NCBI GenBank assembly: GCA_024403735.1
Contig: JAKSRG010000021.1
Location: 1-52,515, forward strand
DNA: 52,515 nucleotides
Direction: 5' to 3'
From: Clostridia bacterium
GTDB taxonomy: Bacteria; Bacillota; Clostridia; Saccharofermentanales; Saccharofermentanaceae
Both the position numbers and the translations under genes were made by a program. The notes beneath the pieces were generated by a model. The model made no database searches and was not told the DNA's origin. It was given only the letters and a program-made list of their open reading frames with translations. Shown here piece after piece: positions 26,371-34,237 of this stretch. Position 1 is the first letter of the stretch, and the number at the start of each line of letters is the position of its first letter.

Positions 26371-26716
26371 TCATTCCATATCTCAGTTAATCCTAGATCA
26401 ATCAGATTAACGTTTAGTTGGAATAAAGCAGCCAAACAGCCCATTTTTCAGATTTTAGGCAGTTCATTCCATATCTCAGTTAATCCTAGATCAATCAAAT
26501 TAACGTTTAGTTGGAATAAAGCAGCCAAACAGCCCATTTTTCAGATTTTAGGCAGTTCATTCCATATTTCACTCAATCCTGAAGTCGCTAGATTAACGTT
26601 TAGTTGGAATGAAGCACCCAAACAGCCCATTTTTCAGATTTTAGGCAGTTCATTCCATATTTCACTCAATCCTGAAGTCGCTAGATTAACGTTTAGTTGG
26701 AATGAAGCACCCAAGC
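26371..26716. repeat. 93-bp tandem repeat, 3.7 copies, each with inverted arms
   Basis: Units start at 26371, 26464, 26557 and 26650, exactly 93 bp apart. Units 1-2 and units 3-4 form two subtypes, differing mainly in the TCAGTTAATCCTAGATCAATC block. Arms ATTCCA / TGGAAT and, in units 1-2, GTTAATC / GATTAAC give a hairpin. The shared spacer includes CAAACAGCCCATTTTTCAG. The array ends about 120 bp upstream of the BMP-fusion gene start. Confidence 0.95.
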
Positions 26717-26772
26717 TTCAAGCAAACTAGCCTAAAAATATTGAAAACAACCCGCTTTATTATCCAACCTCA

Positions 26773-26805
26773 CAACTTATTATGAAGTTGGTCTCATGCT
26801 ACAAT
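26773..26805 (+). promoter_or_regulatory. putative promoter/operator of the BMP-fusion operon
   Basis: TACAAT (26800-26805) could serve as -10. Its -35 at 17 bp would be only TTATTA. Overlapping this is an inverted repeat, CAACTT-6-AAGTTG (26773-26790), a candidate operator. Start site to start codon would be about 27 nt, with AAGGAG eight nt before the ATG. Confidence 0.4.
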
Positions 26806-26838
26806 TATCGTGTGATTAATGGATAAGGAGATTTTGAT

Positions 26839-28836
26839 ATGGCTACAGCTGCTGAAGATTATGCAAAAGCTAGAAAACTTGCTCTCAAAGAGCAGCAACA
26901 CGCATTAAGCGAAAATGTTAGTCCTTATCTTCCTGTTCTTGATGAGATGATTGAATCAAGAATTTTCATGAAGGAAGAGAAAATTGGTCTACGTGAAATT
27001 CCTATCGAACAGATAGTTGGAACAGTCACTAAGGGTAGACAGGAAGCATTCGCTAAAAACTTCATGCCACTCCTTCCTGCTGATACTGAATTCGGAACAA
27101 AGTGGATTGTCCTCATGGATTACCAGACTAGAGAAGGAATTCAGGACGCTATCAAAGTTATTGAATACATGGGCAAGTTCTATGTTATGGAAGGTAATAA
27201 GCGAGTTTCTGTAATGAAGTTCCTCGAGATGCCTACAATCCTTGCCGATGTTACTCGTGTGCTCCCACCTCTTTCTGAGGATAAGGAAGTTGTTATCTAC
27301 TACGAATTCTTGAAGTTTAATAAGTGCACTTCAATTTATAACATTCTCTTCTCTGAAGAGGGCAGCTACGACAAGCTTGCAGAAAGCCTTGGCAAAGATC
27401 TCGAAAACACTTGGGATGAAGATTCAATTCTCGACCTTAAGTCAGCTTTCCTTAAGTTTACACAGGCTTATAAGGCTGCAGATAGCAAAAAGATTAAGCA
27501 GATTACAACTGCTGATGCTTTCCTCGTATATATCGAGATGTTCAAATATGCAGACCTCGTTGATGCTACTGTTGACGAGATCAAGAAGAACCTCAACACA
27601 ATCTGGCCTGAGATTGTTATCGCTGATAATGGTAACCAGATTGAGTTCTCTGAGGAGCCTCAATTACAGAAGAAGTCTGTTATTCCAATCATCGATCCAC
27701 TCATCGACAGCTTGTTTACTAAGGCGCCATACTCTGTAGATCACCCACTTGATATCTTGTTCATCCATAACGGTGATGCTTCTGTATCAAGATGGATTAA
27801 TGGTCACGAGAAGGGTCGTAATGAACTCGAGGAGATGTTCCCTGGCATCGTACGAACACTCGCGTGCGACCTCAAGGACTGCGATGAAGAGACTTTCGAA
27901 GAGACAGTTGATGCAGCTATTGGCGATGGAGTTGAGCTCATCATCACTACTTCACCTGTTCAGATGGAGTATGCGTTACGTGCTGCTGTTAAGTATCCTA
28001 ATGTAAAGTTCCTCAACTGCTCTGTTCACTTGTCACACGGTGCGGTTAGAACTTACTACGGAAGAATGTACGAAGTTAAGTTTATGCTCGGTGTACTCGC
28101 TGCTACAATGGCTGAAGATCACAAGATTGGCTATGTTTCTACATACCCAGTTTTCGGAAATATCGCTAACATTAATGCATTCGCACTTGGTGCTGCAACA
28201 GTAGACCCTAAGGCTAAGATTTATCTCACATGGTCATGTCTTAAAGACGAGTACTGGAGAGAATATATTACTGAAAACAACCTCAAAATTGTATCTGGTC
28301 CTGACCTCATTAGACCTACAAGAGCAGATAATGCATATGGTCTTTTCAAGGTTGATGACGAGGGCAAAATCACTAACATCGCTTTCCCTGAATGGAAGTG
28401 GGGCAAGTATTACGAGCTCATCGTTCAGACTATCCTCAACGATGCTTGGAATGCTGAGAGTGATGAGATTAAAAACAAGGCAATCAACTATTGGTGGGGT
28501 ATGTCTTCAGGTGTTATCGATATTTCACTCGTTGATGAGAATATCCCATACACAACTAGAAATCTTATTGGTGCAATTCGCAAATCAATTACATCAGATA
28601 TAGTTAATCCTTTTGATGGAGAGATTTGGAGTCAGGTAAAGCAGATTAAGACTGCAGATGAGCCTCGCCTCTCTAATGAAGAAATTATCAATATGAGCTG
28701 GCTTCTCGACAACGTCGTTGGTACAATTCCAAGCTTCGACGAGCTCACAGAATCAGCTCAGAAAACAGTAAAAGCGAACGGTATGCCGATCATTAGTAAT
28801 ATCACTACTGAGAAGCCAAATGGTGATCAGGAATGA
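26839..28836 (+). CDS. cytoplasmic BMP-family nucleoside/purine-binding protein fused to a ParB-like domain
   Basis: A 665-residue protein without signal peptide or lipobox. From about residue 300 it matches the BMP/Med-type periplasmic-binding fold (DILFIHNGDASVSRWINGHEKGR, LIITTSPVQ, IGYVSTYPVFGNIANINAFALGA, WGKYYELIVQ). That fold usually occurs in secreted lipoproteins of nucleoside ABC transporters. The N-terminal region has EGNKRVSVMKFLE (118-130), recalling the ParB/sulfiredoxin-like E-G-N-R nucleotide-binding signature. Together they suggest an intracellular sensor of a nucleoside-like ligand, not a transport component. The start has AAGGAG eight nt upstream. The stop overlaps the next gene (ATGA). 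The family call is firm; the role is inference. Confidence 0.78.
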   Translation: MATAAEDYAKARKLALKEQQHALSENVSPYLPVLDEMIESRIFMKEEKIGLREIPIEQIVGTVTKGRQEAFAKNFMPLLPADTEFGTKWIVLMDYQTREGIQDAIKVIEYMGKFYVMEGNKRVSVMKFLEMPTILADVTRVLPPLSEDKEVVIYYEFLKFNKCTSIYNILFSEEGSYDKLAESLGKDLENTWDEDSILDLKSAFLKFTQAYKAADSKKIKQITTADAFLVYIEMFKYADLVDATVDEIKKNLNTIWPEIVIADNGNQIEFSEEPQLQKKSVIPIIDPLIDSLFTKAPYSVDHPLDILFIHNGDASVSRWINGHEKGRNELEEMFPGIVRTLACDLKDCDEETFEETVDAAIGDGVELIITTSPVQMEYALRAAVKYPNVKFLNCSVHLSHGAVRTYYGRMYEVKFMLGVLAATMAEDHKIGYVSTYPVFGNIANINAFALGAATVDPKAKIYLTWSCLKDEYWREYITENNLKIVSGPDLIRPTRADNAYGLFKVDDEGKITNIAFPEWKWGKYYELIVQTILNDAWNAESDEIKNKAINYWWGMSSGVIDISLVDENIPYTTRNLIGAIRKSITSDIVNPFDGEIWSQVKQIKTADEPRLSNEEIINMSWLLDNVVGTIPSFDELTESAQKTVKANGMPIISNITTEKPNGDQE

Positions 28837-29441
28837 AAGTACTAGTTATTGCAGATGTAGAAGAGAGACTTCTCTATGATTTCTTCAAGAAAGAGCGCGT
28901 TGAAGGTGTTGAGTTAATCATCTCCTGTGGTGACCTCAAGCCTGGATACCTGGACTTTCTTATGACGATGGTTAACGTTCCAATGCTGTATGTCCTCGGT
29001 AACCACGATGATGAGCTATCCAAGACACCTCCTGCAGGTGGTTTCTCACTAGAGAACCGTGTCATTAAGTACAAGGGATACAGAATTGCTGGACTTGGTG
29101 GTTCGATTAAGTACAACACTCGACACATCAATATGTACACAGAAAGACAGATGGCTTGGCGCTGTTTTACGCTCACTAACAAAGCTAGACTAAAGGGCGG
29201 CATCGACATCCTTGTCACTCATTCACCTGTTAGGGGTCACGGCGACCTCGATGACAATGCGCATCGCGGATTCGAGTGTTTCAATGAACTACTTAACAAG
29301 TTCAAGCCTATGTACATGTTCCATGGTCATGTTCACACGAACTACCACCACAAGGTTAAGTCTAAGCTCAAGCATCCGTCTGGCACTATTCTCATCAACG
29401 CATGCGGTTATCAGATAATCGATTTGCCAGATAGAGAATGA
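28833..29441 (+). CDS. calcineurin-like metallophosphoesterase
   Basis: A 202-residue protein with the phosphoesterase metal-site motifs: an initial D in VIADVEE (the usual DxH His is replaced, reading D-V-E), SCGDLKPGY, LGNHDDE, THSP and HGHVH. The early motif deviation may alter the metal site. It should hydrolyse a phosphomono- or diester in the cytoplasm, possibly a nucleotide. The start overlaps the BMP-fusion stop by four bases, so the two proteins are made in step and probably act together. A nucleotide-related pathway is an inference from the partner's fold. Confidence 0.85.
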   Translation: MKVLVIADVEERLLYDFFKKERVEGVELIISCGDLKPGYLDFLMTMVNVPMLYVLGNHDDELSKTPPAGGFSLENRVIKYKGYRIAGLGGSIKYNTRHINMYTERQMAWRCFTLTNKARLKGGIDILVTHSPVRGHGDLDDNAHRGFECFNELLNKFKPMYMFHGHVHTNYHHKVKSKLKHPSGTILINACGYQIIDLPDRE

Positions 29442-29465
29442 TCTATATATTATTTGACCGAATCG

Positions 29466-29508
29466 AAAACCTCCTACCCTAGGAAACATTCCTGGAATAG
29501 GAGGTTTT
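29466..29508. terminator. bidirectional terminator between convergent genes
   Basis: A perfect 11-bp outer stem (AAAACCTCCTA / TAGGAGGTTTT) with partial inner pairing; the A and T tracts of the stem suit both directions. It separates the metallophosphoesterase (+) from the OhrR-type regulator (-). Confidence 0.85.
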
Positions 29509-29539
29509 GAGTTATCGATAACTTAATACTAAACTTATG

Positions 29540-29989
29540 TTACTCGCCGTCTTCAGTACTTAGGCCGCCCAAAACTTTGTAAAGCAAATCGTAAAGTGTC
29601 TTAGCTTCTTCAGGAGTTACATTTACACATGTACCCATCTGCTTTGGTACTTCGAGAGCCTTATCTCTGAGCTTCATTCCTACATCTGTGATACTAGCAA
29701 TCAATACGCGCTCATCTTCTGATGAACGTTCACGAGAAATATACCCCTTCTTCTCCAAGACCTTCAATACTGGTGTCAAAGTTCCTGAATCCAAATATAG
29801 ATATTCACCTATCTCTTTAACGCTGATATTCTTATGCTCCCACATAACCATCATTGTTATGTATTGAGTATATGTTAGCTCGAGCTTGTCTAGAAAAGGC
29901 TTGTAGCGCTTAACTATCTCTTTCGAACATGCATAAAGAGGAAAGCAAAGTTGATTCTCAAGCTTAAGCGCGTCGTATTTCTTGCTCAT
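29540..29989 (-). CDS. ohrR: MarR-family peroxide sensor, OhrR-type
   Basis: A 149-residue winged-helix regulator. The N-terminus KLENQLCFPLYACSKE places a Cys at 15, the position of the redox-sensing Cys of OhrR/SarZ proteins, with another at 21. Recognition helix and wing follow (LDSGTLTPVLKVLEKKGYISRERSSEDERVLI). OhrR represses organic-peroxide defence genes until its Cys is oxidised. Here its gene lies 88 bp after the TSCPD gene, on the same strand as gpx, so it may repress this unit. The start ATG follows CGGAGTG. Conserved Tyr residues of the sensing site (YTQY) are present. Confidence 0.87.
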   Translation of the reverse strand: MSKKYDALKLENQLCFPLYACSKEIVKRYKPFLDKLELTYTQYITMMVMWEHKNISVKEIGEYLYLDSGTLTPVLKVLEKKGYISRERSSEDERVLIASITDVGMKLRDKALEVPKQMGTCVNVTPEEAKTLYDLLYKVLGGLSTEDGE

Positions 29990-30076
29990 AATTACACTCC
30001 GTAATAGTCATTCAACCAATTATAACAAATGCGGTCAATACTATGTAATCGATTATTCGGCAGTACCGAGGAACTA

Positions 30077-30358
30077 TTAGTCTTCGTCCTGAACTTCACC
30101 GTTAAGCTCAGCTTCGTATGCTCTTCTAACAGCCTTAGTGAGCTGATCGCCACAAGAAGTTCCCTTGTTACCACATGTGATACCACTTAACTTCTTCTCG
30201 ATAGTATCAACTGTCTCACCCTCGAGAAGTCTTGCAATTGACTTGAGGTTACCATTGCAACCGCCCATGAACACAATGTTATGAACCTTATCGCCATCCA
30301 AATCCATGCTTATAACATAAGCACATGTTCCGCTAGTTGCATAATCGTAATGGTACAT
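30077..30358 (-). CDS. TSCPD-domain protein (TIGR03905 type)
   Basis: A 93-residue protein with TSCPD-type features: SGTCAYVISMDLDGDKVHNI, the GGCNGNLKSIARLLEG block and a C-terminal CGNKGTSCGDQL Cys pair. The domain is also found at the C-terminus of some ribonucleotide reductases and as short stand-alone proteins in Clostridia; its biochemical function is unknown. The start ATG overlaps the gpx stop by one base (TGATG), so translation is coupled. With gpx and an OhrR-type gene, the Cys residues suggest a thiol-redox role, which is inference. Confidence 0.85.
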   Translation of the reverse strand: MYHYDYATSGTCAYVISMDLDGDKVHNIVFMGGCNGNLKSIARLLEGETVDTIEKKLSGITCGNKGTSCGDQLTKAVRRAYEAELNGEVQDED

Positions 30359-30897
30359 CAGAGCACCTCCTTAATCTTTTTCTTAACGTCATCGAGAGAA
30401 GCTGTCGGCTCAAATCTTGCTACGATATCACCCTGCTTATCGATCAAAATCTTAGTAAAATTCCACTTGATATTACCATTGTTCTTGTAGTCCTTATCCA
30501 TCTTCTTAACAACAGTATTGAGAATTAGTTTCATAGGACCATTAAATCCACCAAATGTTGTATTCTCTGTAATCCATTTATAGAGAGGAATAGCTGTCTC
30601 ACCAAGGACATCAATCTTGGAATACTGTGGGAATGTAATACCAAATCTACCTGTACAAAAATCATGGATCTCACCATCATCACCTGGGGCCTGATTACCG
30701 AACTGGTTACATGGGAAATCAAGGATCTCGAGGCCACTATCGTGGAGTTCATCATAGATTGACTGAAGTTCAGCATACTGAGGGGTAAAGCCACAACCAG
30801 TTGCTGTATTAACAATCAATAACACTTTGCCTTCAAAGCTCTTAAGAGCTACATCACTTCCATCCTGTGCCTTCACAGTAAAGTCATATGCGTTCAT
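30358..30897 (-). CDS. glutathione-peroxidase-family thiol peroxidase
   Basis: A 179-residue Gpx-fold peroxidase. The active-site segment is NTATGCGFTPQY with Cys35 in the peroxidatic position (Cys form, not selenocysteine). FPCNQFGNQ (61-69) and IKWNFTKILID complete the catalytic site. Such bacterial enzymes usually reduce H2O2 and lipid hydroperoxides with thioredoxin rather than glutathione. It is first gene of the unit with the TSCPD protein. AAGGAGG lies six nt before the ATG. A near-consensus promoter and a candidate OhrR site lie upstream, consistent with peroxide induction. Confidence 0.93.
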   Translation of the reverse strand: MNAYDFTVKAQDGSDVALKSFEGKVLLIVNTATGCGFTPQYAELQSIYDELHDSGLEILDFPCNQFGNQAPGDDGEIHDFCTGRFGITFPQYSKIDVLGETAIPLYKWITENTTFGGFNGPMKLILNTVVKKMDKDYKNNGNIKWNFTKILIDKQGDIVARFEPTASLDDVKKKIKEVL

Positions 30898-30912
30898 AAT
30901 TTGCCTCCTTTT

Positions 30913-30977
30913 AAATTGCGTAAAATTAAATTGTGTTCAATTGATTTGATAATACACTGGATGTTTTTAAATGTCAA
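30913..30977 (-). promoter_or_regulatory. gpx promoter with candidate OhrR operator
   Basis: On the minus strand, TTGACA (30972-30977), 17 bp, TATTAT (30949-30954): near-consensus. Just downstream, at 30913-30943, AT-rich ACAATT/AATT half-sites (CACAATTTAATTTTACG, CAATTGAACACAATT) resemble the OhrR box built on TACAATT-AAATTGTA. The overlap with the start site would allow repression. The promoter is well supported; the operator is tentative. Confidence 0.65.
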
Positions 30978-31022
30978 TTGGAGATCAAATTTAAACTAAA
31001 TCAAATAGTACTCGTATAGTAG

Positions 31023-31059
31023 AAAACCCCGCGAGAAACAATACTCTCGCAGGGCTTTT
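31023..31059 (-). terminator. intrinsic terminator of the 385-residue unknown gene
   Basis: A 13-bp stem with one mismatch (ACCCCGCGAGA / TCTCGCAGGGCT) closes a 7-nt loop, followed by TTTTCT on the minus strand. Confidence 0.85.
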
Positions 31060-31083
31060 CATAGTTACAAAGCTACTAACCAG

Positions 31084-32241
31084 TTATCTGGCAATAGTCT
31101 CGAGCACGAGATACTCTTCTGGCTCAGGAACGATTGAAGGATTATTAGAAACATACTTTATCAACTCATTAAGCTTCTCATCAGTGAGTTCAACCTTAAC
31201 TCGTCTCTTAGTATAGACACCAACCAAACCAGCGATCACATCATCTCGGTAAAAGCAGACAAGAGTGCTACCAATAATACCCTTAAACGCCTCTGGAATA
31301 TCAGAAATGTCACCAGAGATATCGCACATTCCATATTCAGAACCAATAGGTCTATATATAATCTCAAAAGAAGGATTTGAAGTAAGATATGCCTCAAGTT
31401 CAGCCATAGCGCTCTCATTAACAGTAAAAACGTCAGTTCTATCAATGAGTGCAAAAGCAACTTTTTTACCATCCTTCTCATCACTAATGATGCCTAACAC
31501 TTCACTATCGCGCATCGCCTCAAGACCTTCTGGTACATCATTAAGCTCAGAAGTAATATCAAAGAAACGGAAGCGGTTCTTGCGTTCAGTAATAGACATT
31601 GGATCCTCAAGGATTGAGAGGTACATATTACCACTTCTATTCATGAGAGATTCAAAATCACCTGCTGCCAGTTTGTTTTCGAGCTGGTCAAGATCAATTC
31701 CGTAGTATTCGGAATACTGAGGAAGTGTGAGCATAGGCACCTTAACTGACACCATATCCATCACATCGTCAGGTTCACAGTCGAAGAGGTCGCCTCCGAA
31801 TGGATACACCTCGAAGTAACCTTCGTTGTGTGGATAGTGAGATAAACATAGCTTAGCCTCGGCATTCGTAACGACTACGCGATAAGCCCAGCAGCCCATA
31901 GGCGCGTCGGCAACCTGAGTTCTACCAATCTCGACATACAACTTATAAAGGATGTCCTTGAGCGCGAGGTCAAAGGGTGTAGCAGCCTGTTCAGCATCAG
32001 GCGCCTCAGAAGACTGGATGTCATTAATCACCTGACCAATTCGCTTCAAGACCTCAGTCTTTGTGCACATGTAACCTTCGTCCTTGAGGATGTATCCGAG
32101 CTCCATCTCATCAGGCTCAATCGATGTTCCCTCGAGCGCCTGCGCATTATGGAAATCACTCCAGAACCTGTTCGCATTATTCGCGATAACTTCTCTCTTC
32201 TCTGCATCTGTCATACTTGGAACAATAGTAAAACTCTTCAT
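31084..32241 (-). CDS. unrecognised 385-residue soluble protein
   Basis: I do not recognise this protein. It has no signal peptide or membrane helix and is acidic. Residues 1-100 look helical (EKREVIANNANRFWSDF, DLALKDILYKLYVEIG). The rest alternates beta strands and helices. The motif-like string APMGCWAYRVVVTNAEAKLCLSHYPHNEGYFEVYPFGGD near residues 113-150 is its most distinctive stretch. The start is clear: AAGGAG seven nt before the ATG. It is monocistronic with a terminator, and codon use and composition match the neighbours. Divided between a peroxide-defence unit and an ABC exporter operon, context does not help. Confidence 0.7.
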   Translation of the reverse strand: MKSFTIVPSMTDAEKREVIANNANRFWSDFHNAQALEGTSIEPDEMELGYILKDEGYMCTKTEVLKRIGQVINDIQSSEAPDAEQAATPFDLALKDILYKLYVEIGRTQVADAPMGCWAYRVVVTNAEAKLCLSHYPHNEGYFEVYPFGGDLFDCEPDDVMDMVSVKVPMLTLPQYSEYYGIDLDQLENKLAAGDFESLMNRSGNMYLSILEDPMSITERKNRFRFFDITSELNDVPEGLEAMRDSEVLGIISDEKDGKKVAFALIDRTDVFTVNESAMAELEAYLTSNPSFEIIYRPIGSEYGMCDISGDISDIPEAFKGIIGSTLVCFYRDDVIAGLVGVYTKRRVKVELTDEKLNELIKYVSNNPSIVPEPEEYLVLETIAR

Positions 32242-32353
32242 AATTAATCTCCTTAGAATATAAACTCAAATGGTGGCCTATAGCTCACCTCTTTTGAGTT
32301 ATATATGTGGGGCGGTCGGAGATAATTAAGTGAATTTTTTGATTTTCTCGAAA

Positions 32354-32387
32354 ACAAAAAACAACGCCAAGCGAAATCACTTGGCGT
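32354..32387 (-). terminator. intrinsic terminator of the heterodimeric ABC exporter operon
   Basis: A perfect 8-bp stem (ACGCCAAG / CTTGGCGT) with an 8-nt loop, followed by TGTTTTTTG on the minus strand. A GTTTTCGAG copy (complement of 32347-32355) starts within the T-tract. Confidence 0.88.
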
Positions 32388-32413
32388 CATCAAAATTCAT
32401 ATATCAACTAGCA

Positions 32414-34237
32414 TCAGCCGTTAGCTGACTTCCATGTCTCGAGTTCCTCGAACTGGCGCATGTAAAGGCTATAGTACTCACCCTTTGCTTTCATGAGTTC
32501 TCTGTGGTTACCGCGCTCAACAATCTTACCATCAGAAACAACGAGGATTGTATCTGCGCCTACTACTGTAGAAAGACGATGCGCGATGATGAAAGATGTT
32601 CTATCAGATGTCAAAGCTTCGATAGCTTCCTGAACTGCGTGTTCTGTCACAGAGTCAACTGAACTAGTAGCTTCATCAAGGATGAGGATCCTAGGGTCAG
32701 AAAGGAGTGCACGAGCAATTGATAGTATCTGCTTCTCACCAGTTGAGAGGAAGTCACCACCCTCACCTAACTCGGTATCAAGACCATGGTCGAGCTTATC
32801 AAGCATCTTATCTGCACCTACAGTCTTAAGTGCCGACAAAATCTCATCGTCAGTCGCATCTTCTTTACCGTACTTGAGGTTATCACGAACTGAACCAGAA
32901 AAGAGATATGGTGTCTGGAGCACGTAGCCGATATTACTATGAAGCCACTTCAGAGATCTATCGTTAGCAGGTCTACCATCGATCAAAACTTCACCCTTAG
33001 TTGGTTCGAAGAAGCGGCAGACGAGGTTAACTAGTGTAGACTTACCAGCGCCAGTCTCACCTACAATTGCGACACTCTGGCCCTTATTAACCTTGAGGTT
33101 AAAGTGATCAAGGATAATCTCTTCTCCATCAGGATACTTGAATGTTACATCCTTAAACTCGACATCACCAACGAGCTCCTCGAAGCTCTCATACTTAGGG
33201 TTAAATGAATCGCCATACTTCTCAATAACTTCAGGCTTATCAAATACTTCACCAGTAGTTCCCATAAGCTCAAGATAACGCTCAATATTTACACCTACTG
33301 AAATCATTCTTGTTACAGTATTAACAATAAACTGAATTGGCTCGAGCATGCCAAGCGCATATGACATGAAGATTGATAATGTACCAATCTCTACAAGGCC
33401 CTCGTAAGTCAAATTGCCACCCTTCCAGAGGACAAGTGCGAGTGACATTGTCGAGATCAAAGTCATGATAGATACGAAGAGTGCACTATGGTGATTGGTC
33501 TTAACGCTCTTCTTGTACATCTTATCTGTATCAACATGGAACTCGTCATTAATCTTCTCTTCGATAGCAAGTGACTTAATCGACTTAACGCCTGTGATAC
33601 CTTCATTAATGTCTGAAGTAATCTGCGAATTAAGTTCACGAACCTGTCTATTATGGATAAGAAGCTTCTTATTAAAAATAACAATAACAAGTGTCGCAAT
33701 CGGTAACATCACAAGGAGATAAATAGCTAATCTCACATCGATTATCATCATCACAATAATACCGAACAGGAGATAACTACCCCACCATACAACATCCATA
33801 ATCTGCCATGACACGAGCTCGCCAATCTTACCTGTATCACTCATAACACGAGCGTGAATATAACCAACATTGTGGCTGTTGAAGTAAGATAGTGACACCT
33901 GTTGGAGATGCGCGAATGCATTGTTACGAAGGTCCCTATCCATGTATAGCTCGAGCTTCGCACATAGCATAACGTTGATATAGTTCGTCGCACATTGAAG
34001 CGCTGTTATCACGAGATACGCAGCGATAAAGAACCAGATTGTATCGAGTGTCTTATCACCAATGAAGTGATTAATTGCATAGCGATTGAATAGTGGATAA
34101 ATCGCATCGAAAACACTATAGATCAATCCAGCTATAATCATCCATATAAATCTAGTTTTATACTTCCTAACATATGGCCATAACTTAGGTAGTCCAAACA
34201 AAGGAAGCTTGACTTGTTTTTCTTTATTTTCCATCAT
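32414..34237 (-). CDS. ABC exporter half-transporter, catalytically competent Walker B subunit
   Basis: A 607-residue half-transporter with six N-terminal membrane helices and a nucleotide-binding domain. Walker A is GETGAGKST, Walker B LILDEATSSVD with the catalytic Glu. The signature is LSTGEKQ rather than LSGGQ. This pattern marks one half of a heterodimeric exporter (TM287/288, LmrCD, BmrCD type), where each subunit supplies part of two unequal ATP sites. Its start overlaps the partner's stop by four bases (ATGA), so the pair is made together. Substrates of such pumps are usually drugs or lipids; none can be assigned here. Confidence 0.92.
   Translation of the reverse strand: MMENKEKQVKLPLFGLPKLWPYVRKYKTRFIWMIIAGLIYSVFDAIYPLFNRYAINHFIGDKTLDTIWFFIAAYLVITALQCATNYINVMLCAKLELYMDRDLRNNAFAHLQQVSLSYFNSHNVGYIHARVMSDTGKIGELVSWQIMDVVWWGSYLLFGIIVMMIIDVRLAIYLLVMLPIATLVIVIFNKKLLIHNRQVRELNSQITSDINEGITGVKSIKSLAIEEKINDEFHVDTDKMYKKSVKTNHHSALFVSIMTLISTMSLALVLWKGGNLTYEGLVEIGTLSIFMSYALGMLEPIQFIVNTVTRMISVGVNIERYLELMGTTGEVFDKPEVIEKYGDSFNPKYESFEELVGDVEFKDVTFKYPDGEEIILDHFNLKVNKGQSVAIVGETGAGKSTLVNLVCRFFEPTKGEVLIDGRPANDRSLKWLHSNIGYVLQTPYLFSGSVRDNLKYGKEDATDDEILSALKTVGADKMLDKLDHGLDTELGEGGDFLSTGEKQILSIARALLSDPRILILDEATSSVDSVTEHAVQEAIEALTSDRTSFIIAHRLSTVVGADTILVVSDGKIVERGNHRELMKAKGEYYSLYMRQFEELETWKSANG

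Noticed and set aside
26371..26716. Integron attC sites
   Set aside because: Units have inverted arms of a suitable length, but there are no gene cassettes between them, no integrase, and no conserved attC core sites.
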